The notes beneath the pieces were generated by a model. The model was not told the origin of the DNA, made no database searches, and saw nothing but the letters and a program-made list of their open reading frames with translations. This document shows, in pieces, positions 30,413-39,534 of a DNA stretch of 64,000 bases. Both the position numbers and the translations under genes were made by a program. The stretch is taken from NCBI GenBank assembly GCA_943787175.1, contig CALSLK010000014.1, positions 1 to 64,000 of the forward strand, written 5' to 3'. The first letter of the stretch is position 1; each line of letters starts with the position of its first letter. This stretch comes from an uncultured Alphaproteobacteria bacterium (GTDB lineage: Bacteria > Pseudomonadota > Alphaproteobacteria > SP197).

Positions 30413-31849
30413 ATGGGCGATTCAACAACCACCGGCACCGGCTGGCTCGACCTTCTCCGTGGGGGGCGGGCGCCGCTCATTGCAGCCCTGACACTTGGTA
30501 TCTGGCTGCATGCCGCTGACAGCCTGCTGATCGTCACGACGCTGCCCAGCGCCGTGTCCGAGATCGGCGGCGCGGCTTATGTCAGTTGGGCCTATACGAT
30601 CTACATGCTGGCTTCGATCCTGATCGGAGCCTCCACAGGCCTGCTCACGCTCACCATTGGCCTGCGCAACGCCTTCCTTTCGGCAGGTGCCCTGTTTGCC
30701 GTTGGCTGCGTCATCTCGGCCCTGGCGCCGGACATGTCGGTCATGCTGCTTGGGCGGTTTGTCCAGGGCATGGGCGGTGGCGGTCAGGTTGCCCTGGTGT
30801 TTGTTGCGCTCGACCGCCTGTTCCCCAAACCCATGTTGCCCAAGCTTGTTGCGCTCACCTCGGCGGTCTGGAGCATGTCGGCCTTTTGCGGCCCCATGGT
30901 CGGCGGTCTCTTCGCCAATATGGGCATGTGGCGCGGCGCGTTCTGGGCCTTCGCGCTGCAGGCCGTTCTGTTCGTCATTCTGGTCCTTGTGGCCGTGCCC
31001 AAGGACAAAAAACGCGAAGCTGCCGATGGCCCCGCGCGCCCGCCCTACCTGCGTCTCTTTGCCCTGGCCGCTGCCCTGCTCCTGGTCTCTCAGGCAGGCG
31101 CAGATCCCGACCCCGTCACTGCCCCGGCCATGATCGTTTTTGCCGCCCTGTCGCTTGCCCTCTTCCTGTGGCGCGACAACGCCAAGCGCGGCAATGCGAT
31201 GCTGCCGCCCCAGCCGTTCCGCCCCAACACGGCCTATGGCGCTGGTCTGCTGCTGGCCATCACATTGGCCATCGCAACATCGTCTCTCTTTACCTATGGG
31301 CCGTTTTTCCTGGAGCGCCTGTACGGTCTTTCGCCTCTCGAATCGGGCTACATCATCGCTGCAGAATCTGTCGCATGGGGCGTTGCTGCCATATCCGTCG
31401 CCAATGCCGGGCTTGCTCTGGAACGTTGGATGATCCGCACCGGCCCGGTCGTCGTGATCCTGGGAATTGCCGGCTTGGCGATCACGCTACCCGGCGGCTC
31501 TGTGTGGCCGATCATGCCGTTCGTCCTCTTCCTGGGGCTTGGTTTCGGCATGATGTGGGGGTTTGTCATCCGGCGTGTCACCGCTGCGGCACCCGAGGGT
31601 GAGCGCGAACGTGCCTCGGCCGCCCTGCCGACCGTCCAGCAGTTCGGCTATGCCGTGGGTGCTGCGGTCTGCGGTGTCATCGCCAACGCCCTGGGCTTTG
31701 CTGGTGATCCAAGCGATGAAACCCTGCGCACCATTGCTGTTTGGGTGTTTGCGGCATTCCTGCCCATCACGCTGATCAGCCTGTGGGCCGCATGGCGTCT
31801 CAGCCACGACTGGGACAGCGTCCTGCAGGATCGCGCCGCAAACGGCTGA
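30413..31849 (+). CDS. MFS transporter, drug-export type
   Basis: 478 residues from ATG 30413 (AAAGGGG upstream); a frame from 30398 is less likely. Twelve to fourteen hydrophobic helices. Motif C of antiporters appears as SAFCGPMVGGLFANMGMWRGAFW, and VQGMGGGGQVALVFVALDRLFP resembles the EmrB/QacA group. It would export hydrophobic compounds using the proton gradient. Expression is probably repressed at the palindromic promoter directly upstream. Confidence 0.9.
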   Translation: MGDSTTTGTGWLDLLRGGRAPLIAALTLGIWLHAADSLLIVTTLPSAVSEIGGAAYVSWAYTIYMLASILIGASTGLLTLTIGLRNAFLSAGALFAVGCVISALAPDMSVMLLGRFVQGMGGGGQVALVFVALDRLFPKPMLPKLVALTSAVWSMSAFCGPMVGGLFANMGMWRGAFWAFALQAVLFVILVLVAVPKDKKREAADGPARPPYLRLFALAAALLLVSQAGADPDPVTAPAMIVFAALSLALFLWRDNAKRGNAMLPPQPFRPNTAYGAGLLLAITLAIATSSLFTYGPFFLERLYGLSPLESGYIIAAESVAWGVAAISVANAGLALERWMIRTGPVVVILGIAGLAITLPGGSVWPIMPFVLFLGLGFGMMWGFVIRRVTAAAPEGERERASAALPTVQQFGYAVGAAVCGVIANALGFAGDPSDETLRTIAVWVFAAFLPITLISLWAAWRLSHDWDSVLQDRAANG

Positions 31850-31904
31850 ACCCCTGGCGTCAGTGATTGTGCTATGGCTGAACTTCGGCAAGGGGAACAG
31901 CATC

Positions 31905-32582
31905 ATGATCGACGTCTACACGGCCAACACGACCAATGCCCAGCGCGCATCCATCGCCATGCTGGAATCTGGGCTCGCGTTTACGACCCACCACATCGAC
32001 CTCTACCAGAGCCAGCACCGCACACCGGAGTACCTTGCCGTCAATCCCAACGGCACGGTGCCCGCCATGACCGATCATGATGGTCCCGGTGGCAAACCAA
32101 TCACACTTACGCAATCGGTCGGCATTGTCTGGTATCTGGCTGAAAAGTCCGGATGCATGATGCCAGAGTCAGACTACGAGCGCGTCATGGTGCGCGAATG
32201 GAGTCTGTTTCTGGCAACCGATCTCTATCCGCCCTTTGCCGCCCAGTACTACCTGCAATGGGCGGGAATCGACGCGTCCGATCCGTCGCTCGACGTCTTC
32301 ACCGTCACCATGAATGCCCGCTACAAACATCTCGATGAGCAGCTCGCCGACCATGCCCATGTCGCCGGTCCGGGTTTCTCGATAGCCGACGTTCTGGCCT
32401 ATCCCATGTCGGTCCTGGCCGCCCGGGAATTCCCGCAAATCGGCGCCTTGCCCAATCTGCGCCGCTGGATGGATGAACTATGCGAACGCCCGACAATCGC
32501 AGAAGCCATGTCATGGTTCGCCGACAGTGGCCCCGGCCTCGACAAGGTGCCCGAAGCCTGGACCAAACGACTCAAGGGCTGA
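31905..32582 (+). CDS. Glutathione S-transferase family protein
   Basis: 225 residues from ATG 31905 (AGGGGA site). Thioredoxin-like N-domain (MIDVYTANTTNAQRASIAML; cis-Pro in GTVPAMTD, then LTQSVGIVWYLAEK) and all-helical C-domain (VAGPGFSIADVLAYPM). It lacks an obvious catalytic Ser or Cys near residues 8-12 beyond Asn-Thr-Thr-Asn, so a theta/nu-type or YfcG-like chemistry is possible. Could conjugate or reduce electrophiles next to the MFS exporter. Confidence 0.88.
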   Translation: MIDVYTANTTNAQRASIAMLESGLAFTTHHIDLYQSQHRTPEYLAVNPNGTVPAMTDHDGPGGKPITLTQSVGIVWYLAEKSGCMMPESDYERVMVREWSLFLATDLYPPFAAQYYLQWAGIDASDPSLDVFTVTMNARYKHLDEQLADHAHVAGPGFSIADVLAYPMSVLAAREFPQIGALPNLRRWMDELCERPTIAEAMSWFADSGPGLDKVPEAWTKRLKG

Positions 32583-32620
32583 TTAAACAACCAATCCACC
32601 TACCCCCATTCCGTCATGGC

Positions 32621-32638
32621 ATGGCCTGACCGGGCCAT
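32621..32638. repeat. REP-like extragenic palindrome
   Basis: ATGGCC-N6-GGCCAT in the 111-base gap between the convergent GST and hyuB genes, inside a longer string starting ccgtcatggc. It resembles the gtcatggccggg-type extragenic palindromes of alphaproteobacteria (from memory). May act as a two-way transcription stop. Confidence 0.45.
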
Positions 32639-32693
32639 CCATACCGGAGAGCCAGAGGGCGGCGGCGGAGGGGGAACGCTACGGGCGCGTACT

Positions 32694-34712
32694 CTACTCT
32701 GCAGCCGTTGCCATACCGCTGGCGACCTCTCGCCGGACATCATCCAGGATTCCAGGCACGGCATCGGCAGCGACCTTGCGGCCTTCATCATGCTCGGTCT
32801 GGATGCGTGCGATCAGACGGCCATGCAGGAACTGCATGAGCTGCACCGGCATATCGGCCACCGCTTGGGAAATCGCGTCTTCAAGCTCGCTGCTCCAAAC
32901 CGCTGAATAGGCCTCGCGGGCCTCGCCCAGACCGTATAGCGGAGCCTCGGTCCAGCCGCGTTCCTCACGGATCACTTCGCGGCGGCTTAACGTCGCCGTT
33001 TCATCGACCGCGCCGTCATCGCCCAGAACCACGCCGTAATGTTCCTGCGCGGTGCCGCGATGCACAAAACCGTTGGCAACATCGTCTGCGACCTTATCAG
33101 GTGGGCGTTCCAGGGGATCGCCAAAACCACCACCGCCCTGGGTCCCGATGCGCAGGGCATCGCCAGGCTCCATTTCCAGCACGTCGATCTTGCCCAGATC
33201 GGCCTCACGGTTGGTACCGGGATTGAACGTGGTGTAGCCGGTCGCTCCCATGTGGCCACCCAGGCGGCCGGGCGGCCCGAAGATGTAGCGTTCCATGCAA
33301 CGCGAGGTGATCGAGGTATAGGGTGATGACGTCTCGAATTCGATCTCGATCCCCGTACCGCCGCGATATTTGCCGGGTCCGCCGGAATCCTCACGCAGGC
33401 CATAGTGTCGGATGACAATTTCCGACATCTCGTTCTCGAAAATCTCGGTGGGAATGTTCTTCAGGAAATTCAGGATCACCATGGTGCCGTCGACACCGTC
33501 ATCGACCGGACGTCCGCCTGCGCCACCCACGATGGGTTGGATGACCGAGACCTTGTGTCCGCCGGTTTCGAAATCAGGCACCGAGACAAGCAGGATCGAA
33601 CCCTGCCCTGAATCTGTTGCCGGCAGTTCCATGGGCACGGCCTGGGCCAGTGCGCCGATGGTCACATCACAAACCTTGTGGCTGGTGGCATAACGAGCGC
33701 CATAAGCAGCGCCGGGTTCCGGGTTGAGAATTGTGCCCTTGGGCGCATGCACCTTCATGGGCCGCACCAGACCGGCGTTATAGGCAATGCTTGGCTCCTG
33801 GGTGCAGATCCAGTTGACCAGACCGGTGATCAGCATCCAGTGGCCATCATGGCTGTAAGTCGGAATGTTGAGCGCGGCGCGCACCTGGGGAGCCGTGCCG
33901 GTGAAGTCGAGCAGCATCTCGCCACCCTTGACCGTCATCGCGACATGGATGCGCACCAGACCCAGGCCCACCATGTCGGCTTCGATATAGTCGGTGTAAC
34001 GGTAGGTTCCCTCAGGCACATGGCCGATCACACGGCGTGCCTGGGCTTCGGCATAATCGAGCACCTGATCAATCGTGCTGTCGACCGAGGCGTAGTCATA
34101 TTGCGCGGTCAGTTCATGGACCCGCCGCTCAGCCGTTGCCAGGCCTGCCAGACAGGCTTTCATATCGCCCCAGTTGGGATCAGGCGTGCGGCAGTTCGTC
34201 AGGATCATGTCGAGCAGGGCCTTGTTGAGCTCACCCGCCGCATAGAGCTTCTGGGGCGGAATGCGCAGGCCTTCCTGAAAGACCTCGTTGCTCGACGGCG
34301 CAATCGATCCCGGAACCCGCCCGCCGATGTCGGAGACATGGATGAAGGTCCAGGACCAGCACAGCAGCTCTCCGTCCACGAAGATGGGTTTCCACAGATA
34401 GACGTCCGAAAGATGCGTCGCCATGCCCCTGGTGGCATCGGGGTCGTTGGAGATGAAGATATCGCCCTCAGCCACATCATCGCCGATGTAATCAAGCGCT
34501 GCTTCCATCGGCATACCGATCATCATCAGCACGCCATAACGGCGCGGCGCGGCAAACACCTCGCCCTTGCGCGACACCAGGACCGAGCCGTAGTCCTGCG
34601 TTTCCTTCACGAAGACAGTATGGGCGGTTCGCGAAACCACCTGGGCCATCTCATCGACAATGGCCTGGAACCGGTTCGACAGGATCTCGAGGCGAATACG
34701 ATCGTCCATCAT
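32694..34712 (-). CDS. hyuB: Hydantoinase B/oxoprolinase family protein (second cluster)
   Basis: 672 residues, longer than the other HyuB copies because of a C-terminal tail (from about residue 555). Motifs include RIRLEILSNRFQAIVDEM, NDPDATRGMATHLSD, SWTFIHVSDIGGRVPGS and IVGGAGGRPVDDGVDG. It pairs with HyuA through an ATGA overlap at 34709-34712. A C-terminal extension of this kind is also seen in acetone-carboxylase/AcxB-like and acetophenone-carboxylase-like members, so carboxylase activity is possible; the sequence alone does not decide. Confidence 0.9.
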   Translation of the reverse strand: MMDDRIRLEILSNRFQAIVDEMAQVVSRTAHTVFVKETQDYGSVLVSRKGEVFAAPRRYGVLMMIGMPMEAALDYIGDDVAEGDIFISNDPDATRGMATHLSDVYLWKPIFVDGELLCWSWTFIHVSDIGGRVPGSIAPSSNEVFQEGLRIPPQKLYAAGELNKALLDMILTNCRTPDPNWGDMKACLAGLATAERRVHELTAQYDYASVDSTIDQVLDYAEAQARRVIGHVPEGTYRYTDYIEADMVGLGLVRIHVAMTVKGGEMLLDFTGTAPQVRAALNIPTYSHDGHWMLITGLVNWICTQEPSIAYNAGLVRPMKVHAPKGTILNPEPGAAYGARYATSHKVCDVTIGALAQAVPMELPATDSGQGSILLVSVPDFETGGHKVSVIQPIVGGAGGRPVDDGVDGTMVILNFLKNIPTEIFENEMSEIVIRHYGLREDSGGPGKYRGGTGIEIEFETSSPYTSITSRCMERYIFGPPGRLGGHMGATGYTTFNPGTNREADLGKIDVLEMEPGDALRIGTQGGGGFGDPLERPPDKVADDVANGFVHRGTAQEHYGVVLGDDGAVDETATLSRREVIREERGWTEAPLYGLGEAREAYSAVWSSELEDAISQAVADMPVQLMQFLHGRLIARIQTEHDEGRKVAADAVPGILDDVRREVASGMATAAE

Positions 34713-36751
34713 GTACGCTCCCCGATCAGATTGGCGTGCTCGTCCACCGTGACACGGAATCCCTGTGGCACATAGATCGTCGTATCGTACTGCTCGACAA
34801 CCATGGGGCCTTCGTATTCCGTTCCCTGGCGCAGACTGCCACGCTGCCAGACTGTGGCCTCCATCTCTGCGCCGCGCTCATGAATCAACCGCGTACCCTT
34901 GGGGCCTTCCGGCGCATCGGATGCTCCAGCAACCAGCCGGATCTCGGGCTTGGGCGTCACGCCAACAATCTGCAGGCGCGCTTCCAGCATGCGTGCAGGC
35001 GCATCGGTATCGGTGTAGCCATAAACCTGACCATAGCGCTTGTGGAACCAGTCGACGACCTTGCCTGTCGTGATGTCTCCGGCGGCAACCTCTGGGAACG
35101 GCACGTTCACTTCATAGGACTGCCCGGCGTAACAGAGATCAGCAGAACGCAGGATGTACACCTCATCCAGATCCACCTGCTGGTCTGCAAGCCAGTTTCG
35201 CGCCTGATCCTCCAACCGTGCAAAAATCGCCTGGAGTTCATCATCGGGAAGCGCGCCCGCCTCGCGCCAGATGCTCTGGACGAAATCAGCCCGCAGATCG
35301 GCAACCAGGCAGCCCAGTGCACACAGGATGCCCGGCGAAGGCGGCACAATGACACGGCGCATGTTGAGCTCGCGTGCCAGCATGAAGACCTGTGTAGGTC
35401 CGGCCGCACCATAGGCCAGCATGGAAAACCCTGATGTATCGACTCCCCGGCGCGCCATCTGAGGAAGCAGTTCGGCATAGATGTTGGCCGTGGTGACCTG
35501 CAGGATGGCATCAGCGGTTTCCGCGCGGCCAAATCCCAGCACATCAGCAATGCTGTCGATGGCGCGATGGGCCGCATCGCGGTCCAGCGTCATCTCGCCA
35601 CCCAGAAAACTGTCGGGTGCGACGATCCCTGCCGTGAGATAGGCATCGGTCACCGTTGGTCGTGTGCCGCCTCGCCCGTAACAGGCTGGCCCGGGCACCG
35701 CACCGGCGCTTTCAGGCCCAACCTTCAGGACACCTTCGGCATCGGTCCAGGCGATGGAGCCACCACCGGCACCGACCGCAGAAACATCGACCGCAGGCAT
35801 GATGACAGGGAAATCACCCACCGTATTTTCGGTGGCATAACGGATCTCGTTCTGCACGATCGAGACATCGACGCTGGTACCGCCCATATCGACCGTGACG
35901 ATGTTGGCATCGCCGATCAGACGCGCGACATGCGCTGCACCAATCACGCCGGACGCCGGCCCCGAAAGCAGGGTTTCCACGGGCCGTTCGGCCGCTGAGG
36001 CAACCCCCATCACGCCGCCATTCGACTTGGTCGAGAAGACCCGGCAGGTCATACCCAGATCATCGGTACGTTTCTGCAGCGTGTTGAAGTAAGCCTTCAT
36101 ACGCCCGCCGACATAGGCGTTGATGACGCTGATCAGCGAACGCTCGTATTCACGCTGCTGGGGCCAGACTTCCGCCGAGGTGCAGACATAGATATCTGGA
36201 AACATCGCCTCGACCCATGCCTTGGCCTGGCGTTCGTGGTCCGGGTTCTGATGCGCGTGCAGGAAGCAGATCGCCATCGTTTCGATGCCGTCCTCAACCA
36301 GAGCACGCGCCTGTTCCTCGACATCCCCTCGCCGGATTGGGGTCCGCACCCGGCCATCGGCCAGCATGCGTTCGTCCACCGGCTTCACATGGCGACGTGG
36401 CACCAGGGAGATCGGCTTGGGCACAAAAAAGTCATTGGCCTTGGGCAGACGCAATCGGCGCAGTTCCAGCGTGTCGGTGAACCCCTTGGTCATCAGCACG
36501 CCTGCGCGCGCACCGTTGCGCTCCAGCAACGTATTCACCGCCAGCGTCGTGCCATGGGCGAAATAGGCGATATCGGCGGGGTCAATGCCGTAACGACGCT
36601 GTAACTCCTCGATCCCGTTGGCCACGGCAAGCGACGGGTCTTCCTTGGTCGACGGCGTCTTCAACGCATAAAGCGTGCCCGTGCCTTCCTCCATGACATG
36701 GAGGTCGGTGAACGTACCGCCAATGTCGATACCCAGACGATAACGGCTCAT
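34709..36751 (-). CDS. hyuA: Hydantoinase/oxoprolinase subunit A (second cluster)
   Basis: 680 residues. ATP-binding motifs: GIDIGGTFTDLHVM at residues 7-20, SGPASGVIGAAHVA, VDMGGTSVDVSIV and GAGGGSIAWTDAEG; MLAYGAAGPTQV follows. It differs from the first HyuA, so the two clusters are distant paralogues. It works with HyuB to open cyclic amides or carboxylate ketones using ATP. Immediately upstream (15 bases) ends the KARI-like gene, so hyuA, hyuB and that gene appear to form one unit transcribed from 37777. Confidence 0.91.
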   Translation of the reverse strand: MSRYRLGIDIGGTFTDLHVMEEGTGTLYALKTPSTKEDPSLAVANGIEELQRRYGIDPADIAYFAHGTTLAVNTLLERNGARAGVLMTKGFTDTLELRRLRLPKANDFFVPKPISLVPRRHVKPVDERMLADGRVRTPIRRGDVEEQARALVEDGIETMAICFLHAHQNPDHERQAKAWVEAMFPDIYVCTSAEVWPQQREYERSLISVINAYVGGRMKAYFNTLQKRTDDLGMTCRVFSTKSNGGVMGVASAAERPVETLLSGPASGVIGAAHVARLIGDANIVTVDMGGTSVDVSIVQNEIRYATENTVGDFPVIMPAVDVSAVGAGGGSIAWTDAEGVLKVGPESAGAVPGPACYGRGGTRPTVTDAYLTAGIVAPDSFLGGEMTLDRDAAHRAIDSIADVLGFGRAETADAILQVTTANIYAELLPQMARRGVDTSGFSMLAYGAAGPTQVFMLARELNMRRVIVPPSPGILCALGCLVADLRADFVQSIWREAGALPDDELQAIFARLEDQARNWLADQQVDLDEVYILRSADLCYAGQSYEVNVPFPEVAAGDITTGKVVDWFHKRYGQVYGYTDTDAPARMLEARLQIVGVTPKPEIRLVAGASDAPEGPKGTRLIHERGAEMEATVWQRGSLRQGTEYEGPMVVEQYDTTIYVPQGFRVTVDEHANLIGERT

Positions 36752-36766
36752 CGGTCCCGTCCGGGC

Positions 36767-37777
36767 TCAGTCGTCACCCGGAGCAGGCGCGTCCTTGGGG
36801 CGGCGCCCCAGAAGCTGGTAAAGCTCGTGCTCTTTCTTCACCAGTTCGTGGTCATTGTTCTCTTTCCAGGTCTGGTCGATATCCTTGGCGTTCTTGGCCT
36901 TCTCGGCCTTCAGCGCGGCAATGAAGCTGCCATCCTTGATGTTGGCCAACATCTCGCGCATCCCATTGAGCGTCTTTTCCTCATCGAAGTACTTCTTGGA
37001 CCAGACGAGATGCCCGTACTGCGCCGTGACACTGGTGCGTTTCATGCGCTCGAAGGCGCCGAGATCACGGCCGTATTCGGCAAACTTCACGCCCTCGCCC
37101 GAAGCATACAGGTCCAGCATGACCGCTTCGGGAGAACAGCCGGCTTCCACCAGTGCGGTATACATGGCGCGCAGGCCATAAAGGCTGGGCTGATGCTCTT
37201 CGAACAGATCGATCAGCACCTCTTCCTCGAACGTTGAATCCAGCACGCCCATCTTGGTCGTGCCGATTGCCTTGGAGATTGCCAGGCACATCGCCATGCC
37301 ATTGCTGCTGGCATCCTGGGCCACCGCGATCAGGCTGGGAAAACCGCGTCCCTCCAGGAAGGTCGCGCGCACACCCTCACCCAGCATGCGCGGAGCAACC
37401 ATGACGATATCAACGTCAGGGCCGGGCACGATCTCCTTGTAATGAATGTTGAAGCCGTGGGCGAAACACATCACGTCGCCCTTCTTCAGGCTCTTCTTGA
37501 CCCAGTTTTCATAGACTTCGGGCTGGCTGTCGTCGGACGTCAGCATCATCAGGACATCGGCTGCAGCTGCGGCGTCTTCAATGGTCTGGAGATCCCAGCC
37601 ATCATCGCGGGCGATCTTGGCGTACACATCCTCGATATTGCCCACAACGACGTTGATGCCGTTGTCTCGCATGTTCAAAGCCTGGCTGCGGCCCTGATTG
37701 CCATAGCCGATGATCGCGACGGTCTTGCCGTCCAGCAGTGTCATGTCGGCGTCATCATCGAAATAGAACTTGGCCAT
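36767..37777 (-). CDS. Ketol-acid reductoisomerase-like protein with altered active site
   Basis: 336 residues from ATG 37777 (AGGAGAG site). The class I KARI (IlvC) fold is clear: GYGNQG, FAHGFNIHY and a DLFEE helix. By alignment to class I enzymes from memory, His107, Asp190, Glu194 and the Ser of TSVTAQYG (S249) remain. However, the catalytic Lys is Arg130, the second-domain Glu pair is Asp222/Ser226, and the NADPH-phosphate loop (VGLRxGSxS in others) is VGNIEDVYA, with acidic residues that favour NADH. It is first in an operon with hyuA-hyuB, not with ilv genes, and is divergent from an IclR regulator. Probably not branched-chain amino-acid IlvC; real substrate unknown. Confidence 0.82.
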   Translation of the reverse strand: MAKFYFDDDADMTLLDGKTVAIIGYGNQGRSQALNMRDNGINVVVGNIEDVYAKIARDDGWDLQTIEDAAAAADVLMMLTSDDSQPEVYENWVKKSLKKGDVMCFAHGFNIHYKEIVPGPDVDIVMVAPRMLGEGVRATFLEGRGFPSLIAVAQDASSNGMAMCLAISKAIGTTKMGVLDSTFEEEVLIDLFEEHQPSLYGLRAMYTALVEAGCSPEAVMLDLYASGEGVKFAEYGRDLGAFERMKRTSVTAQYGHLVWSKKYFDEEKTLNGMREMLANIKDGSFIAALKAEKAKNAKDIDQTWKENNDHELVKKEHELYQLLGRRPKDAPAPGDD

Positions 37778-37867
37778 GGGTGCTCTCCTGTCTGTCTGGT
37801 CGTGCGCCTCTGCGCTGGTCTTTCCTGACAATAACGCATCACTGGGGGGCAGACGCAATATCATATG

Positions 37868-37895
37868 TTGAAATTGCGTTTCACTAATTGAAATT
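37868..37895. promoter_or_regulatory. Candidate IclR operator
   Basis: In the divergent 177-base gap: dyad TGAAA-N5-TTTCA (37869-37883) and two direct copies of TTGAAATT at 37868-37875 and 37888-37895, 20 bases (two helical turns) apart. IclR-family regulators often bind TGAAA/TTTCA-type dyads. It lies about 90 bases upstream of the KARI-like start and about 60-75 bases before the IclR gene, suitable for controlling both. Confidence 0.6.
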
Positions 37896-37954
37896 ATGGA
37901 ACGTCCTTGCTCTACTCACGTTTGCTGGATCACGGACAGGAGCCGCACGGCTGC

Positions 37955-38711
37955 ATGGAAAAAACGGTGGCAAAGGCTTTCAGGGTTTTGGAATCGCTGG
38001 CGCGCAGCGATGGCCCGCGCGCGCTGGGCGATGTCGCTTCCGATTGCGACCTCACCAAGAGCAACGCGCACCGCCTGCTCCAGACGCTGACCGAACTCCG
38101 GTATGTCCGCCAGGCTCCGGAATCACGGAATTACGAAGCAACGCTGCGGGTCTGGGAATTGGGCACCGGCGTCTTCAGCCGCTTTGATATCCGCACCGCC
38201 GCCGCGCCCTATCTGCGCGCACTGCAGGAAGAGAGCGGTGAATCCGTTCACCTCTCGATCTTTGATAACGGCGATGCCGTCTATATCGACAAACTCGACA
38301 GCCAACAGGCGGTCGGCGCTTACATCCGGGTCGGCGATCGTGTGCCGGCCTACTGCACCGCCACGGGACGCGCCATGCTGGCCTTTCTGGATGAGCGTAC
38401 AATCGCGGAAGCCGGACGCAATCTACAGCGCCACACCGACCTCACGATCTCCAGGCCCGAAGAACTGATCGCAGCACTCAACGACGTGCGGCAACGTGGT
38501 TTCGCACTGACACGCGGTGAATGGCGGCAAGGGCGTCGTGGGTGTCGCCGCACCCATCCGCAGCCAGACAGGAACCGTGATCGCTGGAGTCGGAGCGGCT
38601 GGGCCCGAGGACCGCATGACCGACGAGCAGGTTGATCTTTCCACAAGGGCGACACTACGGACGGCCGAAGCCATCTCTCGCGCACTTGGCTTTGCACCGG
38701 CAGCAGCCTGA
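37955..38711 (+). pseudogene. IclR-family transcriptional regulator, one frameshift
   Basis: Starts at MEKTVAKAFRVLESLAR (AGGAG about 12 bases upstream). Winged HTH in residues 1-60 (LTKSNAHRLLQTLTELRYV), then an effector GAF-like domain (ESGESVHLSIFDNGDAVYIDK, TATGRAMLAFLDER). The frame breaks near 38520 after TRGEW and resumes as NGGKGVVGVAAPIRSQTGTV to the stop at 38711. Corrected length ~251 residues, typical. Likely represses or activates the divergent KARI-like/hyuAB operon in response to its substrate. Ends 5 bases before the PhyH gene. Confidence 0.83.
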
Positions 38712-38716
38712 GAACC

Positions 38717-39526
38717 ATGCAGTCTCTCCTGGACATAGCCGATCAGGATTATGAGCGCGATGGATGCGCAGGGCCCGTACGCGTCTTGACCAAAGAGGCT
38801 GCTACCGGAGTTCTCGATCATCTGAACGCCGTGCGAGATCAGGATGTCGCAGCCGTCAAACATCCCTGGATCTACAAGTCCTATCTGCTCTTTACCTGGA
38901 TGAACGAACTCGTCCGAAACCCCGCAATCCTTGATGCGGTCACACCCATTGTCGGGCCCGACATCATGGTCATGAGTGCCGATATCTGGCGCAAGGATCC
39001 CGGAGAGACTCGTCATATCTCGTTCCATCAGGATGCCGGTTACTGGTCGCTCGATCCCCTCGACATCACCACAGCGTGGGTCGCCTTGACCCCGGCCACC
39101 ATCGAGAACGGCTGCATGGCCTTTGCCCTGGGCACACACAAGCTTCGGCTGGTCGAGCACGACAACACCTATGCGCCAGACAACATGCTCTCCCATGGCC
39201 AGACCGCCAGAATCAATATCGAGAGCTGCACCCAGGTCGCCGCGGTCCTGCAACCCGGTGAGATGTCGATGCACCACGCCCTGCTTGCCCACGGATCGGG
39301 CCCCAACACCACGGATCAGCCACGCGTTGGAATCTGCATCCGTTACCTGCCCGGCCGCATCCGACAAACCGACGGGCCGCCACTCTCGGCCATGCTGGTG
39401 CGCGGGCAACATCACGGCAACCTGACGCTGGAAGATCCGCCCGCCGCCGACCTTTCTCCCGAGGCCATCGCGCAGCATACGCAGCTGCTTGAGCCTCATG
39501 CCGCCACCCGCTACGTCAATTTCTGA
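38717..39526 (+). CDS. Phytanoyl-CoA dioxygenase family protein
   Basis: 269 residues of Fe(II)/2-oxoglutarate oxygenase. The metal site is HQD (ISFHQDAGYW) and a distal His in LLAHGSGPNTT; the 2-oxoglutarate Arg is in RVGICIRYLPG. WVALTPATIENGCMAFALGTHK is typical of PhyH. It is not EctD-like: the EctD-specific substrate motif is absent. It starts 5 bases after the IclR gene and 8 bases before the GcvT-like gene, making a same-strand run to 41703. Substrate unknown. Confidence 0.88.
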   Translation: MQSLLDIADQDYERDGCAGPVRVLTKEAATGVLDHLNAVRDQDVAAVKHPWIYKSYLLFTWMNELVRNPAILDAVTPIVGPDIMVMSADIWRKDPGETRHISFHQDAGYWSLDPLDITTAWVALTPATIENGCMAFALGTHKLRLVEHDNTYAPDNMLSHGQTARINIESCTQVAAVLQPGEMSMHHALLAHGSGPNTTDQPRVGICIRYLPGRIRQTDGPPLSAMLVRGQHHGNLTLEDPPAADLSPEAIAQHTQLLEPHAATRYVNF

Positions 39527-39534
39527 GAGCCACC

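Noticed and set aside
33678..34775. 365-residue open frame antisense to hyuB
   Set aside because: Shadow of hyuB; no ribosome site or recognisable domain.
36767..37777. Naming the KARI-like gene ilvC
   Set aside because: Catalytic Lys, two Glu ligands and the NADPH loop differ, and no ilv genes are near.
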